Below the pieces are notes generated by a model, which was not told where the DNA came from, ran no database searches, and worked only from the letters and a program-made list of their open reading frames with translations. The translations under genes and the position numbers were made by a program. A stretch of DNA of 64,000 bases from Campylobacterales bacterium. GTDB lineage: Bacteria > Campylobacterota > Campylobacteria > Campylobacterales > QNZT01. How positions within the stretch are numbered: the stretch's first letter is position 1; each line of letters begins with the position of its first letter. The stretch is from the NCBI GenBank assembly GCA_027023405.1, contig JALVVN010000007.1:125676-189675 (forward strand). Reading direction: 5' to 3'. Positions 46,965 through 59,720 of this stretch are shown in pieces.

Positions 46965-49243
46965 CTCAACTCCAATCCTAAATCTGTCGTAATCGTCTCA
47001 AGAATTTGATTCATCGCTGTCTCAATCTCTGTTTCATCAAGCGTCTTCTCATCCGACTGCAAAATAGCGCGCATCGTCACACTCTCATGCTCTCCCATCT
47101 CTTCACTACGATACAGATCCACAGGAAAAAGGCTACGAAGATGCGAAATCCCCTTCTCTTCGATCGCTAATCGAATCTGAGAGAAAGGAACCGTTTTGGG
47201 TTTAAGAAAACTAAGATCACGACTCAATTGCGGATATTTAGCATAACTTTTTGCCTCAACTTTTGAAAAATCAAGCGCTTCAAAATCGATCTCGCACAGG
47301 TAGGTTCGCGGCAAATCATACGCCTCTCTGAGGTCGATATGCAACGCCCCCATCACTCCCACACAGCGCCCCTTAATTATAATATCCGCCACCTCATAGG
47401 GATTAAAAAGTGCACTTGGTGTTTGCGCCGGTAGCAATTCACACGCACCCACAACTCCTAAAACTTTACTACTAAAAGTAACAAAATCGACCGGTTTCGG
47501 CTTCGCTCCGCTATGGATCGACGCAACTTCACGATCTCCGCTCATCACAAACGCCATTTTAGTGTTTTCATTGCGATCCACATCCACCACTTTGCCGATC
47601 TCAAAGAGCATCACACGATTTTTACCGTTTTTGATATTAAGTGACGCGGATCGGATATGGTGTAATAGAAGGGTCGTTCGTAGCGTATCAAGCTCTTGAC
47701 TGATAGGATTGCGAAGATCAAGCTTTTGAGGAAGTGTCGCCAAACCATATTTTTCCAGTGCCTCTTTACTCTCAAAGAAGTAGTGAATCGCTTCACTAAA
47801 TCCAACACCTACCGCTTTGGTGCGGTAATAATTCCGCTTCTTATAGTTTTCAAAACTGGCATTCAAACTATGCTTAAGCACTACTTGTTGCGCATTGGAA
47901 GGAATATGATCGATACCGATCATTCGTACAATCTCTTCGATCACATCTTGTTGATTGTTGATATCGTGTCGGAAATGGGGAACTTTGATCACATAACCAT
48001 CTCCCTTCTCCTCCACTTCAAAGCCTAATCTCTTTAGTGGCACAGTAATCGCCTCAGACTTCAGTGAGATACCGATAAATCGTTCAATCTCTTGGTGTGA
48101 AAGTATGATTTCACATCGAAAAGGATCAGACAACAATAGCGTATGAAGTTCGCACTGCTCCTGTCCCAACAGTAACACCAAATAGGCAAAACCCCTCTGA
48201 AGATCGGGATCGCTTCCTCTTGAAGTGTGATAGTAGCGCGTATCCTTCTGTATCTTTTTACCCATCATTGCTCGAGAGAGTGCATCGGGATCGATATAGG
48301 AAGCCTCGATCAACACGCTTGGATTCTCTGCATCTACCCTACTCTCCTCTCTTTGTGAGACACCGAGTATCGAAATCTCTTTTTCGTCTCCATAAACCGT
48401 CGCAATACCCGCCTCCTCTTTCACCTTGATCGCTTGATAGCAGTGATTGTAACCGCTTAAAATAACTCCAGTCGCATGTGTCACATAGCTGAGTAGATTT
48501 TCAACGCCATTCTCACTCAACTTCTCAACCAATGCCAAACGGTAGCGTTCCAAAGCGTTGATTGGGCGCAACTGATCTTGCTCCATACAGCTAAAAGCCA
48601 ATGCAATCGGCAGATCACTCTCGATCGCGATCGTGGGTGTTTCGATCTCTTTGAGTGTCGTTTGCGCAATCGGGTAGAGCTGACGATCCAAAGCCGCACT
48701 CAAATCTCTCGCCACACCGTAGATACTCAAACAATCTCCACGATTGGCAGTAAGCTCTATCTCAATCACTTCATCCGCAATATTGGGAAGATCATTGAGC
48801 GTGACACCGCTTTTGAGATCACCCATACTCTCATCCAGCTTCCAAATCCCCGGCTCAACGGCAGGCAATCCCAACTCCGTACTACTGCAGATCATTCCGT
48901 GAGAATCTACACCTCGCAACTTCGCTTCTTTGATGACAAACCCTTCACCTAGATCAGCACCGACGGTTGCCACGGCTACCCACGAAGCATCGGTGACATT
49001 TTTCGCCCCACAGACGATCTGCTTCGTCTCCTCGCCGATCTCTACTTGACAGACATTGAGCTTGTCCGCATCGGGATGCTTTTCACAAGAGAGTACCTTC
49101 CCTACAACAACTCCCTTTGGAAAGGTGATCTGTCGATAGGAGTCCACCTCTAGTCCGATTTGATTGAGTATCTTACATATCTCTTGGGTCTCAATCCCTT
49201 CTATATCAATAAAGTTCTCTAGCCACGATCTTGTAATAATCAT
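46961..49243 (-). CDS. pheT: Phenylalanine--tRNA ligase beta subunit
   Basis: [28 protein letters not shown] tRNA-binding domain; B3/B4, B5 and anticodon-binding regions. Confidence 0.95.
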   Translation of the reverse strand: MIITRSWLENFIDIEGIETQEICKILNQIGLEVDSYRQITFPKGVVVGKVLSCEKHPDADKLNVCQVEIGEETKQIVCGAKNVTDASWVAVATVGADLGEGFVIKEAKLRGVDSHGMICSSTELGLPAVEPGIWKLDESMGDLKSGVTLNDLPNIADEVIEIELTANRGDCLSIYGVARDLSAALDRQLYPIAQTTLKEIETPTIAIESDLPIALAFSCMEQDQLRPINALERYRLALVEKLSENGVENLLSYVTHATGVILSGYNHCYQAIKVKEEAGIATVYGDEKEISILGVSQREESRVDAENPSVLIEASYIDPDALSRAMMGKKIQKDTRYYHTSRGSDPDLQRGFAYLVLLLGQEQCELHTLLLSDPFRCEIILSHQEIERFIGISLKSEAITVPLKRLGFEVEEKGDGYVIKVPHFRHDINNQQDVIEEIVRMIGIDHIPSNAQQVVLKHSLNASFENYKKRNYYRTKAVGVGFSEAIHYFFESKEALEKYGLATLPQKLDLRNPISQELDTLRTTLLLHHIRSASLNIKNGKNRVMLFEIGKVVDVDRNENTKMAFVMSGDREVASIHSGAKPKPVDFVTFSSKVLGVVGACELLPAQTPSALFNPYEVADIIIKGRCVGVMGALHIDLREAYDLPRTYLCEIDFEALDFSKVEAKSYAKYPQLSRDLSFLKPKTVPFSQIRLAIEEKGISHLRSLFPVDLYRSEEMGEHESVTMRAILQSDEKTLDETEIETAMNQILETITTDLGLELR

Positions 49244-50232
49244 CTAAACTGCTCCAATAGCCTTAAATCTCCCTCAAACATACTTCGCAAATCAGGAATT
49301 TGATGCAATAGCATCGCAATCCGCTCGATCCCTAATCCAAATGCATAACCGCTTACATTCTCATAACCGACAGCTTTAAAAACATTGCTATCGACCATTC
49401 CCGCACCCAATATCTCCAACCAACCGGTATGAGAACAGACTCGACATCCGGTTCCTTCACAGAAAATGCAACTGATATCAACCTCCGTACTCGGCTCGGT
49501 AAAGGGAAAGAAACTTGGACGAAATCTCACCGCAACATCTCCGAACATCGTGCGCAAAAAATCCTCCAAGATAAATTTCAAATGCGAAAAACTCACACCG
49601 TCTCCCTCTTCGACGACTAACCCTTCGATCTGATGAAACATCGGTGTATGTGTCAAATCAAAATCTCGTCGAAAGACGCTACCGGGAGCGATCATCCGAA
49701 TCGGCGGTTTTTGTGAGAGCATCGTACGAATCTGCACCGGTGAAGTGTGGGTTCGCAGTAGATGACCATCATTGAGAAAAAAAGTATCTTGCATATCCCG
49801 TGCAGGGTGATAGACGGGCAGATTGAGTGCCTCAAAGTTATGAAAATCATCCTCGATAAAGGGTCCATCCTCGATCGTGAAGTTCATGCTTACAAAGTAG
49901 TCAATCATCCGATTCATCGTCTCATTAACCGGATGAAGCGCACCGGAAACCTTCAAAGGTGAATAAAGCGTGACATCCACCGCTTCTTCTCGCATCGTCT
50001 GCTCTTTTGCCTCTTTGGAGAGGACTTCTAGCTTCTCATCAAAGAGGCTAGTGAGCTGACTCTTTTGTCGATTCAGCTCCTGCGCAAAAGCCTTTTTCTC
50101 CTCATTTGGTACGCTCTTCATCTTGGCAAACTCTTGCGCCAAAACACCCTTTTTCCCAAAGATCTCGATCCGTACGGCTTCGAGATCTTTGAGCGTATTA
50201 CACTGTGTAATCTTCTCAACTAACGCTTGCAA
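49240..50232 (-). CDS. pheS: Phenylalanine--tRNA ligase alpha subunit
   Basis: [62 protein letters not shown]. Confidence 0.96.
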   Translation of the reverse strand: MQALVEKITQCNTLKDLEAVRIEIFGKKGVLAQEFAKMKSVPNEEKKAFAQELNRQKSQLTSLFDEKLEVLSKEAKEQTMREEAVDVTLYSPLKVSGALHPVNETMNRMIDYFVSMNFTIEDGPFIEDDFHNFEALNLPVYHPARDMQDTFFLNDGHLLRTHTSPVQIRTMLSQKPPIRMIAPGSVFRRDFDLTHTPMFHQIEGLVVEEGDGVSFSHLKFILEDFLRTMFGDVAVRFRPSFFPFTEPSTEVDISCIFCEGTGCRVCSHTGWLEILGAGMVDSNVFKAVGYENVSGYAFGLGIERIAMLLHQIPDLRSMFEGDLRLLEQFR

Positions 50233-50334
50233 TCTGATCCCTTACATTTTTTGGTCTAAGTGTAGTAAAAAGTTGGTTAAAGGCGACTTTGCTACAATAT
50301 TGCTACATTATCACCGCAAATAAGGAGTTTCCCA

Positions 50335-50691
50335 ATGTGTATCTTTTGTCAAATTGTCAAGGGTGAAATCCCCTCCAACAAAGTACTCGAAGATGATGAT
50401 TTTCTCTGTTTTCACGATATCAACCCCGCCGCACCGGTACACCTACTAGTGATTCCTAAAGAGCATATCGAAAAGTTTCAAGATGTATCAGGAGAGATGA
50501 TGGCAAAAATGACTCCGTTTATCCAAAAGGTTGCCCAATTGATGGAACTGGATGAAAACGGGTATCGTCTCATCACAAACAACGGTAGAGACGGAGGACA
50601 AGAGGTGGGGCATTTACACTTTCATATTTTAGGTGGTACCAGATTGGCGTGGCATCGTTTTGACGATGCACATCCTAAAGAGAGTCTTTAG
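50335..50691 (+). CDS. HIT family protein
   Basis: CIFCQIVKGEIPSNKVLEDDDFLCFHDINPAAPVHLLVIPKEHI; GGQEVGHLHFHILGG. Confidence 0.95.
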   Translation: MCIFCQIVKGEIPSNKVLEDDDFLCFHDINPAAPVHLLVIPKEHIEKFQDVSGEMMAKMTPFIQKVAQLMELDENGYRLITNNGRDGGQEVGHLHFHILGGTRLAWHRFDDAHPKESL

Positions 50692-50701
50692 GGGTACTCT
50701 G

Positions 50702-51406
50702 TTAGTATGGGTACTCTCCTATAATGTTACCGGGGATTTTATATTTGCAGACGATGACATATCCCGTCATCTCCAAACCATCGCTTGTTTGTGTCTCTTG
50801 GTAACGACTTCGCGCGCATCCGATGCGTGTCGTATCTTTCCAGACAATCTGTGTATAATGACCACACTGTTTACCGGGATTGCAGTCACTATTTGAACGA
50901 TCTATCTTCCCATAATGATAATCCCTTTTTTCATCAATCCAAGCTTTGGCAGCATCGATATAACCGGGAACCACACCATTTGAACTCCATATAGCGTAGA
51001 GATTTTCACCATAGGGTCCATTCTCATAACCGCCCTCATTTTGCGCTTTGTGGTTTTTTGGATCGTGACGAAAGGCTCCTGAGCGTGCCAGCATATCCGC
51101 ATACTTTTGCGCATCTTTGGCAATAGCATCACTCCAAAAAAGGTCACGGCTCCTCTCGATTCCTACCTCTGCTCGTGCTTGGTTTTGCAGATCAATCATC
51201 TGCTTAATCTCATCACTCGGTATGGGTGAATTTTCACCATCGACAATCACTTTCGGTCTGTTTCCTTTATACTTTTCAACCGTTTCATTCACTTGATCGC
51301 CGGTTTTATCAAGTGCTTTTTTGACTTTTTTCATCTCCTCACTACTACATCCTAACAGCAATAGTCCACTTAGTAGTGCAACTACTACACGATTGTTTTT
51401 AAACAT
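50702..51406 (-). CDS. CAP (SCP/PR-1) domain lipoprotein
   Basis: Lipobox [64 protein letters not shown]. Confidence 0.93.
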   Translation of the reverse strand: MFKNNRVVVALLSGLLLLGCSSEEMKKVKKALDKTGDQVNETVEKYKGNRPKVIVDGENSPIPSDEIKQMIDLQNQARAEVGIERSRDLFWSDAIAKDAQKYADMLARSGAFRHDPKNHKAQNEGGYENGPYGENLYAIWSSNGVVPGYIDAAKAWIDEKRDYHYGKIDRSNSDCNPGKQCGHYTQIVWKDTTRIGCARSRYQETQTSDGLEMTGYVIVCKYKIPGNIIGEYPY

Positions 51407-52781
51407 TTTCTAACCACCCTTCAAAATAGGCTATCTGCTCTTTTGCACGATTGGTTGCAGTGCCACCATAAGAATCCCTCGCATTCATTGAGCTTCGTAG
51501 GTCAAGATGTTCTAACACATCCGCTTCTATACGACGATCGACATGTTGAAGCTCCTCCAAAGAGATTTCACTCAAATCAATCCCCTTCTCTTCACACTCT
51601 GCAACCAAACGACCCGTCAGTTTATAGGCATCTCGAAAAGGTATCTGACACTTTTGAACCAAGTAATCAGCAAGATCGGTCGCACTCAAATGCCCAACTT
51701 TACACGCCTCTTCCATCCTCGCAACATTTATAGTCATCGTATCGAGTGCTTCTCTTAAAATCTCTAAAGAGATGCGTGCGGTCTCCACTGAATCAAATAC
51801 CCCCTCTTTATCCTCTTGCATATCTTTATTGTAAGCCAACGGTAACCCTTTGAGTACTGTCAAAAGTGAAATCAGATTACCGTAAACGCGACCTGTCTTA
51901 CCGCGAAGCAGTTCAGGCACATCCGGGTTCTTTTTTTGTGGCATAATCGAAGAGCTTGTTGAGTAATCATCACTCAAACTTACAAAATTAAACTCACTAC
52001 TCGACCATAGAATCAACTCTTCTGAAAGCCGCGATATATGTGTCATCATCACAGAGATATTAAAGAGAATTTCCAGCGCAAAATCACGATCACTCACGGT
52101 ATCAAGGCAGTTGATCGTCGGCTCTTTGAATCCTAATAATTTGCTTGTTTTCTGACGATCAATGGGATGCGGTGTACCCGCTAATGCCGCACAGCCGATC
52201 GGCGAAAGATCAGCGCGTTCATAACTACTCTCAAACCGTTCAATATCGCGTTTAAACATGCTCATATAGGCAAGCATATGGTAGGCAAAATTGATAGGCT
52301 GGGCATGTTGAAGATGGGTCATCCCCGGTAACATCGTCTCTGTGTGATCTTTGGCAATTCGCAGCAATACCCGTTCAAGCTTACGAAGTAGTTCAATCAT
52401 CTGACGGTTACTCTTTTGGACAAAGAGACGAAAATCGAGTGCCACTTGATCATTTCGACTTCGCGCGGTGTGGAGTTTTTTGCCGGCATCACCGATCATC
52501 TCTGTCAAGCGCTTCTCAATCGCCATATGGATATCCTCATCCGAAATATCAAAGACAAAGCTACCCGCCTCAATCTCCGAGCTAATCTGCTCAAGCCCCT
52601 CTTTAATCTTCAACAGCTCTTCAGTAGTGATAATTCCTTGAGATTCGAGCATCTGCGCATGGGCAAGTGAACCTTTGATATCTTCTTGATAAAGCACTTT
52701 ATCAAAGGGAAGTGAAGCATTAAATTCATCCAGCAATGCACTACTTTTTGTGAGCACACGCCCTGTTGCTAATTTTGCCAT
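51399..52781 (-). CDS. argH: Argininosuccinate lyase
   Basis: [63 protein letters not shown]. Confidence 0.96.
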   Translation of the reverse strand: MAKLATGRVLTKSSALLDEFNASLPFDKVLYQEDIKGSLAHAQMLESQGIITTEELLKIKEGLEQISSEIEAGSFVFDISDEDIHMAIEKRLTEMIGDAGKKLHTARSRNDQVALDFRLFVQKSNRQMIELLRKLERVLLRIAKDHTETMLPGMTHLQHAQPINFAYHMLAYMSMFKRDIERFESSYERADLSPIGCAALAGTPHPIDRQKTSKLLGFKEPTINCLDTVSDRDFALEILFNISVMMTHISRLSEELILWSSSEFNFVSLSDDYSTSSSIMPQKKNPDVPELLRGKTGRVYGNLISLLTVLKGLPLAYNKDMQEDKEGVFDSVETARISLEILREALDTMTINVARMEEACKVGHLSATDLADYLVQKCQIPFRDAYKLTGRLVAECEEKGIDLSEISLEELQHVDRRIEADVLEHLDLRSSMNARDSYGGTATNRAKEQIAYFEGWLENV

Positions 52782-52841
52782 TTATATAAAACTCCAATGG
52801 TGATTTCAAACAATTATATCGAAAGTTCATTAACGAGGAAT

Positions 52842-52869
52842 GTACGCAAAGCGTATATTGCTTGCGTAC
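52842..52869. terminator. Inverted repeat downstream of pckA
   Basis: GTACGCAA-n12-TTGCGTAC. Confidence 0.4.
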
Positions 52870-52881
52870 GAAGTGAAGGAT

Positions 52882-54462
52882 TTAAAGTTTTGGTCCAGCG
52901 GCAGAGTAGTCAAACTCCGCATCTTCTTGGAGATACTTTTTGAAGTTTTCAATAAAGAGTTTTGCCAAATTATCTCTCGTTTGGAGATATGCCTCTTTAT
53001 CAGCCCATGCATTTTTAGGATTGAGCACTTTGGGATCAACATTAGGAATTGTGAGAGGAAACTCCAAACCGAATGTATCGGTCACATCAAACTCACTCTC
53101 ATGGATAGTTCCATCCATAATTGCATCGATGCAAGCACGCGTATCTTTAAGACTCATCCGTGTTCCGACACCGTATGCACCGCCTGTCCATCCGGTGTTA
53201 ACCAAAAAGACATTCACTTGATGCTTCTCGATCTTTTCACCTAAAAGTTTAGCATAAACAGTCGGATGCAACGGCAAAAATGCCTCTCCAAAACAGGCAC
53301 TAAAAGTCGCTACCGGTTTTGTAATACCTCTCTCCGTACCGGCAACTTTTGCCGTATAACCGCTCAAGAAGTAATACATCGCCTGCTCTTTTGTCAAACG
53401 ACTCACTGGAGGAAGCACACCGAAGGCATCAGCCGTCAAAAAGATGATATTTTTCGGATGCCCCGCTTGAAGTGAGGGTTGATGATTGGGGATAAACTCG
53501 ATAGGATACGAAACCCGAGTATTTTCTGTTTTGCTATCATTCTCATAATCAACTTCACCCGCATCATCCGCAACCACATTTTCCAAGAGTGCATTTTGAC
53601 GAATCGCCCCGTAAATCTCCGGTTCATTCTCCTCTTTGAGTCCTATCACTTTGGCGTAGCATCCACCCTCAAAGTTAAAGACGCCCTCATCATCCCAACC
53701 GTGCTCATCATCGCCGATAAGATGTCGCTTAGGATCAGCAGATAGTGTAGTCTTTCCTGTACCGCTAAGACCGAAAAAGAGCGCCGTATCTCCTGCGTCA
53801 CCCACATTAGCAGAGCAGTGCATTGAGAGTTTGCCCTCTAATGGCAACCAGTAGTTCATCATCGAGAAGATACCCTTCTTCATCTCACCGCCATACCATG
53901 TACCGCCGATAATCGCAATATTCTCTTCAATATTAAAGACTACGAAAACTTCAGAGTTAAGATGGTGTTTTTGCCACTCATCATCGACCACTTTACAAGC
54001 ATTGTAGAGTACAAAATCGGGAGAAAAGTTCTCAAGCTCTTTTTCAGAAGGTCGAATAAACATATTTTTAACAAAGTGAGCCTGCCATGCGATCTCCGTT
54101 ACAAAACGAATCTTCTTTTTACTTGCTTCACTTGCCCCACAAAAAAGATCTTGGATATAGATATTTTTTCCACTGAGCTCTTTTTTTGCCTTTTCAAAAA
54201 GTTCATCAAAGACCTCTTTTGTAATCTTTTGGTTAATATCTCCCCATGCGATATATTTATTGGAGGGGTCTTGATCAACAAAAAATTTATCTTTGGGACT
54301 TCTTCCCGTAAAGACACCGGTATCTACCATCATCGCACCGTTTGTTGCAACTTTTAATCCCTCTTCAAGCTCCTTTTCCCGTAAAAAATCATAGCTTGAA
54401 TTGTAGTACACATCTCTGACATCGCTGAGACCTAATTTTTCCAAATCCCCTGCTTTTAACAT
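52882..54462 (-). CDS. pckA: Phosphoenolpyruvate carboxykinase (ATP)
   Basis: [66 protein letters not shown]. Confidence 0.96.
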   Translation of the reverse strand: MLKAGDLEKLGLSDVRDVYYNSSYDFLREKELEEGLKVATNGAMMVDTGVFTGRSPKDKFFVDQDPSNKYIAWGDINQKITKEVFDELFEKAKKELSGKNIYIQDLFCGASEASKKKIRFVTEIAWQAHFVKNMFIRPSEKELENFSPDFVLYNACKVVDDEWQKHHLNSEVFVVFNIEENIAIIGGTWYGGEMKKGIFSMMNYWLPLEGKLSMHCSANVGDAGDTALFFGLSGTGKTTLSADPKRHLIGDDEHGWDDEGVFNFEGGCYAKVIGLKEENEPEIYGAIRQNALLENVVADDAGEVDYENDSKTENTRVSYPIEFIPNHQPSLQAGHPKNIIFLTADAFGVLPPVSRLTKEQAMYYFLSGYTAKVAGTERGITKPVATFSACFGEAFLPLHPTVYAKLLGEKIEKHQVNVFLVNTGWTGGAYGVGTRMSLKDTRACIDAIMDGTIHESEFDVTDTFGLEFPLTIPNVDPKVLNPKNAWADKEAYLQTRDNLAKLFIENFKKYLQEDAEFDYSAAGPKL

Positions 54463-54517
54463 CTTTTCACCTTACTTTTCTATAGAATATAACCTCAATA
54501 TCGACATTACCACTATT

Positions 54518-55849
54518 TTATTTAAATATCGATAATAATACACCGGCTGCAACCGCTGATCCAATGACTCCGGCAACATTTGGTCCCATTGCATGCATCA
54601 ATAAAATATTGGACTTATTGTACTCTTGCCCGACACGACTTACCACACGAGCCGACATCGGTACCGCTGAAACTCCTGCCGCACCGATCAGCGGATTGAT
54701 AGGATCTTTAGAGAACTTGTTCATCACTTTCGCCATCAATACACCTGCTGCCGTTCCTGCCGCAAATGCCAAAAGACCTATCACCATAATACCTAAAGTT
54801 TCCGCAACAAGAAATTTATCTGCCTGTAAAGTACCACCCACGCCCAAACCGAGAAAAATCGTAACAATATTGATAAGAGAGTTTTGCATCTCATTGGAGA
54901 GACGATCCACGACACCGCTCTCTTTGGCAAAATTTCCAAAAGCAAATGCACCCATAAGCGGTGCAGCATCCGGTAGAATCAAAGCAATCAACATAATCAC
55001 TACCAAAGGAAAGATCAACTTCTCTAATCGACTCACCTCTCTACCGGTCACCATTTTGATCTTTCTCTCCTCCTCTGTCGTCAATGCTTTCATAATAGGT
55101 GGCTGAATCACCGGAACCAACGCCATATAGGAGTATGCCGCCACGGCAATAGCACCTAACATTTCAGGTGCAAGAGCAGAAGCGATAAAGATCGAAGTCG
55201 GACCATCTGCACCACCGATAATGGAGATCGCTGAACACTGCTCAAGGGTGTAGTGCACAAATCCACTTTGAGAAAGCGCCGCCGCACCGACTAAGGAGCC
55301 GAAAATTCCAAACTGTGCCGCACCACCCAAGATCGCTGTTTTGGGATTTGCTAAGAGCGGTCCAAAATCGGTCATCGCCCCCACCCCCATAAAGATAAGA
55401 AGCGGGAAAAACTCATTTCGGATTCCCATATCGTAGATAATTCCCAACATACCGTGAGGACCTGTCATATTTGCGATAGGAATATTTGCCAGCAAACCGC
55501 CAAATGCGATCGGAAGTAATAGCAACGGCTCGAACCCTTTGGCAATCGCCAAGTAAAAAAGTAAGAAGATGATCAAAAACATAATAACGCGTCCACCACT
55601 TTGGGCAAACTTCGTCATCTCCTCTCCTCGACCGTTTTTCACTCCATCTTTGGGAAAAAGAATCGCATTCAAACCGGTTGTTTGAAAAAATCCGGCAAAG
55701 AGTTCTGTCACACTTTTAGGCTTATATTTCGTTTCAGCTTGATGACTCTCTGCCGTTGTCGCCGAAACACTGTCCTGCGCCGAAAGTTGGCTTGGCACAA
55801 AAAAGGTGAAAAAAAGTAACAGTGCGATGATAGCGTGTTTCATTTTCAT
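54518..55849 (-). CDS. oadB: Na+-translocating decarboxylase beta subunit
   Basis: [91 protein letters not shown]. Confidence 0.95.
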   Translation of the reverse strand: MKMKHAIIALLLFFTFFVPSQLSAQDSVSATTAESHQAETKYKPKSVTELFAGFFQTTGLNAILFPKDGVKNGRGEEMTKFAQSGGRVIMFLIIFLLFYLAIAKGFEPLLLLPIAFGGLLANIPIANMTGPHGMLGIIYDMGIRNEFFPLLIFMGVGAMTDFGPLLANPKTAILGGAAQFGIFGSLVGAAALSQSGFVHYTLEQCSAISIIGGADGPTSIFIASALAPEMLGAIAVAAYSYMALVPVIQPPIMKALTTEEERKIKMVTGREVSRLEKLIFPLVVIMLIALILPDAAPLMGAFAFGNFAKESGVVDRLSNEMQNSLINIVTIFLGLGVGGTLQADKFLVAETLGIMVIGLLAFAAGTAAGVLMAKVMNKFSKDPINPLIGAAGVSAVPMSARVVSRVGQEYNKSNILLMHAMGPNVAGVIGSAVAAGVLLSIFK

Positions 55850-55851
55850 GC

Positions 55852-57666
55852 TTAATCCATTGTCGCCAAAAGTTGCCCATCAGCTACAGCATCATCGACA
55901 TTGACATTGATACTCTTGATCACGCCACTTTGAGGAGCGGGAATATCAATCTCCATCTTCATCGCCTCCAAGATCATAATAGTATCACCCTCTTTAACAT
56001 GATCACCGTTCTTCGCTAATATTTTCCAGACATTGCCGGGAGTTTGTGAATGAATCTCTACACTCCCTGCACCACCTGAAGATGCCGGTGTAGCCGGTGC
56101 AGGTGTCGCTTGCACTGCAGGTGCTGATGTGGGAGCCGGTGTTGCCTGTGTGACAGCAATCTGACCATCATGCCCCTCAACCACATCTACATTGTACTTT
56201 ACACCGTTTACGACTACCGTATATTCTCCTGCCATTTTGCTGTTTCCTTTCAACATAATATCTTTTTTCTTTAGCTGAATCTCACCTTCGCCTTTGAGAT
56301 ACTTGATCCCCTTATCACCACATACTGCCACGATAAAGATATTTTCATCTGTAATCTCAATATCATTAACTTCCAACATCGAACGATAGTAAGCGATACT
56401 CTTTTGCGGATCCCCATCAGCGATCTCGAGTGCAGATTTGGTTGCAGGTGAGAGTTTTAATAACTTTCCTGCCAACTTCACAATCTCCGGATCAGGTTCA
56501 ACCGGTGTTTTACCGTAATAACCCAACACCATACGACCATAACCTGGTGTAATTTGATTCCAATCTCCAAACATCACATTGGCATAAGCTTGTTGCCAGT
56601 AAAATTGAGAAACCGGAGTCACTGATGTTCCATACCCGCCCTTCTCTACCACATCTCGCATCGCTTTGATGATTTGTGGAAATTTATCCATATTTCCATT
56701 TTCACGCAACATTTGGGTATTGGCAGTCAAGGCACCGCCCGGCATCGGAGAGAAAGGAATCAGTGGAGAGACTCGCACCGCTTCAAGTGGGATAAAATAG
56801 TCTCGTAAAGAGTCTTGTAGAACCTCTTCATAGGTTAAAACCTTTTCAAGATCCAATCCGCCAAGATCAAAACGCGTCCCCTTTACCGCATGCAAAAGTG
56901 TCAAAATGTCCGGCTGACTGGTACCGCCGCTCACAGGACTTGCGGCAAGATCAATCCCATCCGCCCCCGCTTCCAAAGCGGCCAAATAGCATGACACACT
57001 CACCCCTGCGGTCTCATGTGTATGGAGTCGAACCGGAATATTTTCAGGTAGTATGCGTTTTGCCATCGCTATTGACTCATATACTTTGTGAGGGCTTGAA
57101 GTACCGCTAGCATCTTTAAAGCACAATGAATCAAACTCTATCTCTGCATCCAAAATATTTCTCAGTGTCTTTTCATAAAAAGCGACATCATGTGCACCCT
57201 TACAACCCGGCGGTAAATCCATCATGGTAATAGTCACTTCATGGTTCAACCCCTGCGCTTTGATCGCTTTTGCACTATATTTAAGATTCTCCACATCGTT
57301 GAGGGCGTCAAAATTTCGAATAGTCGTCGTACCATGCTTTTTGAACAGTTTTGCATAAAGATCAATCACTTCACTAGAACTGGTATCAAGCGCAACAGTA
57401 TTGACACCCCGTGAAAGCGTCTGAAGATTGGCTTCTGGTCCGACAATCTCTCGAAACTTATCCATCATCTCAAAGGCATTCTCATTCAGATAAAAGAAGA
57501 GTGTCTGAAATCTCGCCCCCCCACCAAACTCAAAATGGCTAATACCGGCATCTCGCGCAGCTTCAAGTGCCGGAAAAAAATCCTTCATCAGCACACGACC
57601 GCCAAAGACTGACTGAAATCCGTCTCTAAAAGTCGTATCCATGACATCAATTAACTTTTTGCCCAT
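55852..57666 (-). CDS. oadA: Oxaloacetate/pyruvate carboxylase-type alpha subunit with biotinyl domain
   Basis: [76 protein letters not shown]; biotin site ILEAMKMEI after Ala/Pro linker. Confidence 0.95.
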   Translation of the reverse strand: MGKKLIDVMDTTFRDGFQSVFGGRVLMKDFFPALEAARDAGISHFEFGGGARFQTLFFYLNENAFEMMDKFREIVGPEANLQTLSRGVNTVALDTSSSEVIDLYAKLFKKHGTTTIRNFDALNDVENLKYSAKAIKAQGLNHEVTITMMDLPPGCKGAHDVAFYEKTLRNILDAEIEFDSLCFKDASGTSSPHKVYESIAMAKRILPENIPVRLHTHETAGVSVSCYLAALEAGADGIDLAASPVSGGTSQPDILTLLHAVKGTRFDLGGLDLEKVLTYEEVLQDSLRDYFIPLEAVRVSPLIPFSPMPGGALTANTQMLRENGNMDKFPQIIKAMRDVVEKGGYGTSVTPVSQFYWQQAYANVMFGDWNQITPGYGRMVLGYYGKTPVEPDPEIVKLAGKLLKLSPATKSALEIADGDPQKSIAYYRSMLEVNDIEITDENIFIVAVCGDKGIKYLKGEGEIQLKKKDIMLKGNSKMAGEYTVVVNGVKYNVDVVEGHDGQIAVTQATPAPTSAPAVQATPAPATPASSGGAGSVEIHSQTPGNVWKILAKNGDHVKEGDTIMILEAMKMEIDIPAPQSGVIKSINVNVDDAVADGQLLATMD

Positions 57667-57684
57667 CTTTTTCCTTCATATAAA

Positions 57685-57969
57685 TTAGTGTGTTTTTCGA
57701 TAGTCTGCAATGGCAGCGGTAATAGCAGCAATCAAAGCACCGTCTTCATCAGGTATCTCACCGCTGACCGGTAAAACATTAGCCGATGAATCTGTGCTTT
57801 TATGACTCGTCTCTTTTGACGATGTGAAATATTTTTGGATAATATAACTTTGAAGTTTCAAAACATAGATCATTAAGATCAAAAAGAGGAAAACAGTTGC
57901 CATGCCGAGAATCAGAAATTTAAAACTCTCTGCAATTAAATTCACTTCCACGAATGTTGCCTTATTCAA
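57685..57969 (-). CDS. oadG: Oxaloacetate decarboxylase gamma subunit
   Basis: ESFKFLILGMATVFLFLILMIYVLKLQSYI single TM; GALIAAITAAIADYRKTH; operon position. Confidence 0.85.
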   Translation of the reverse strand: MNKATFVEVNLIAESFKFLILGMATVFLFLILMIYVLKLQSYIIQKYFTSSKETSHKSTDSSANVLPVSGEIPDEDGALIAAITAAIADYRKTH

Positions 57970-58009
57970 TAAGATACTCAGATCATAACAAAAGATTGAT
58001 TAATCAAAC

Positions 58010-58513
58010 CTAGAATTCTTCATGCTCATCTAAGCTTTTTAAATAGTCATAAACCCTTTTTTGACCTAGTTTTTTAGCATAATCTATTGCCCGCATCCCA
58101 TTTTGATCGCGTTCGTCAAGATCAATTCCATGAGATAATATATAGGTTAAAACCTCCATATCTCCATAGCAACACGCTTGCATAAAAGGTGTCAATCCAC
58201 TTTTCCTCTTTGTTTTTGTAATGTCCATTTTACACTCTTCTACAAGATAGCGAATCGTATCAAGTTTACCAAAAATCACCGCTTCATCCAACAAGCTTAC
58301 ACCATCATCCGTGCAATAGTGTAGATCGGCACCTTGCTCAACTAAAAACTTAATAATCTCTAATGAAACGCGTTTTCGTAGTGCAAAAAAGAGTACCGGA
58401 GCATATTCATCTTCTGATATTTCAATGAGTCCATTGAGATCCGCACCCTGTTTGAGTGCAGTTTTGACCTTTAGAAGATTATCCTCTTCTAATGCATCAC
58501 TTAAGTGCAGCAT
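58010..58513 (-). CDS. Ankyrin-repeat protein
   Basis: Repeats DDGVSLLDEAVIFGKLDTIRYLVEE, KSGLTPFMQACCYGDMEVLTYILSHGIDL, NGMRAIDYAKKLGQKRVYDYL. Confidence 0.88.
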   Translation of the reverse strand: MLHLSDALEEDNLLKVKTALKQGADLNGLIEISEDEYAPVLFFALRKRVSLEIIKFLVEQGADLHYCTDDGVSLLDEAVIFGKLDTIRYLVEECKMDITKTKRKSGLTPFMQACCYGDMEVLTYILSHGIDLDERDQNGMRAIDYAKKLGQKRVYDYLKSLDEHEEF

Positions 58514-58635
58514 ATTCTCCCCCTATCTATAGAAGTTGATTATAGCATAATTGTATTGGGTTTAGGGTGTAAGTAGTGGGAAGAGTAGAGACAATATAGA
58601 GAAGGAGAGCTTCCTTCTCTATATATAGTATTAAA

Positions 58636-58935
58636 TTACTTCAATGTTGCGATATAGTCTGCAACAGCTTTCATATCTGCATCACTAAGATTCGCAACTT
58701 GACCTTTCATCAATGCACCCATACCATGTTGATTAAGAGTACCTGCTTTATAGCCTTGAAGCAGTTTAATAGTTTTTGCAGCATCTTGCCCTGCAATGAC
58801 ATTAGATTTATTCAACGCTTTCTTTTTACCATCTTGTCCATGACAACCGGCACACTTTGCGAAGATCGCTTTACCATCCGCACTCACCAATGAAAACGCA
58901 CCCGCTACCATCAATCCTAATACTACTTTTTTCAT
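58636..58935 (-). CDS. Class I monoheme cytochrome c
   Basis: Signal peptide; GKAIFAKCAGCHGQDGKK CXXCH; HGMGALMKGQVANLSDADMKAVADYIATLK. Confidence 0.95.
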   Translation of the reverse strand: MKKVVLGLMVAGAFSLVSADGKAIFAKCAGCHGQDGKKKALNKSNVIAGQDAAKTIKLLQGYKAGTLNQHGMGALMKGQVANLSDADMKAVADYIATLK

Positions 58936-58964
58936 ATCTTTTTCTCCTTTAATGAAAGTGGACT

Positions 58965-59273
58965 CTAGCTACCGCAACTAGGAAACAGTCCTGAATCTTT
59001 TGCATATTCGTACAAAAAATCGAAGATATCCGGTAACTCTTTTGCACTAATCTCTTTTAGATTTGGCTCTAATTTTAGCAACTCTGCTTTGAGTTTTTTC
59101 TGATCTTTGAGCATTTTCCACTCTTTTTGGCTATGTTTTGCAGCCAAATCAGCGATCGAAATCGTACAACCGCTTTTGAGCTTCTTCTCTAAGATCTCTT
59201 GTCCGACATTGGGACTCGCCCAAAGAGAGAGTGTCAAAAAAAGAGTCAAACTTAAAACAACTTTGTGCATCAA
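58965..59273 (-). CDS. Cytochrome-c-like periplasmic protein without CXXCH
   Basis: Signal peptide, GQEILEKKLKSGCTISIADLAAKHSQKEW...LKEISAKELPDIFDFLYEYAKDSGLFPSCGS. Confidence 0.55.
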   Translation of the reverse strand: MMHKVVLSLTLFLTLSLWASPNVGQEILEKKLKSGCTISIADLAAKHSQKEWKMLKDQKKLKAELLKLEPNLKEISAKELPDIFDFLYEYAKDSGLFPSCGS

Positions 59274-59351
59274 TAGCTCCTTTATATCTTGACAGAAGTA
59301 TAATCGGCATTTGTGGAAAAATTGTGAATATTAATTTAATAAACTAATGAA

Positions 59352-59720
59352 TTATTTTAATTTTCCAAAAACTGTATAGCGTTTCCAATAATAATCGATC
59401 GCTTTTTCAAGCTCTTGATCAGTCAGCGATGTCGGTTTTTTCACCCCAAAACGACGGATATACTCTTTAGGCATGACTGAAGTATCTTTATTCGGTGCTT
59501 TCAAATAATCGATAAGTGCCAATTTTACAGCCTTTTCACTACTATATTTCAATAGATAATCAAAATAAACCTGTTTTAAGTTAAAAGAGAGTTTTTGATG
59601 GCATTGTAAGCAATTTTGATGATATATCAACGCTGCTTGACTCTGAGTATGCAGATTCTCTTTTGCGTTTAAGCTCCCTAAACATTGTACTAAGAGCAAA
59701 AATATGCTTACTCGCCCCAT
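59352..59720 (-). CDS. Cytochrome-c-like protein with CXXCH
   Basis: ALIYHQNCLQCHQKLSFN; SVMPKEYI possible Met ligand; overlaps 3' end of histidine kinase. Confidence 0.75.
   Translation of the reverse strand: MGRVSIFLLLVQCLGSLNAKENLHTQSQAALIYHQNCLQCHQKLSFNLKQVYFDYLLKYSSEKAVKLALIDYLKAPNKDTSVMPKEYIRRFGVKKPTSLTDQELEKAIDYYWKRYTVFGKLK

Noticed and set aside
54564-55106. 180-aa plus-strand ORF
   Set aside because: Antisense to oadB, low-complexity A/T/P-rich translation
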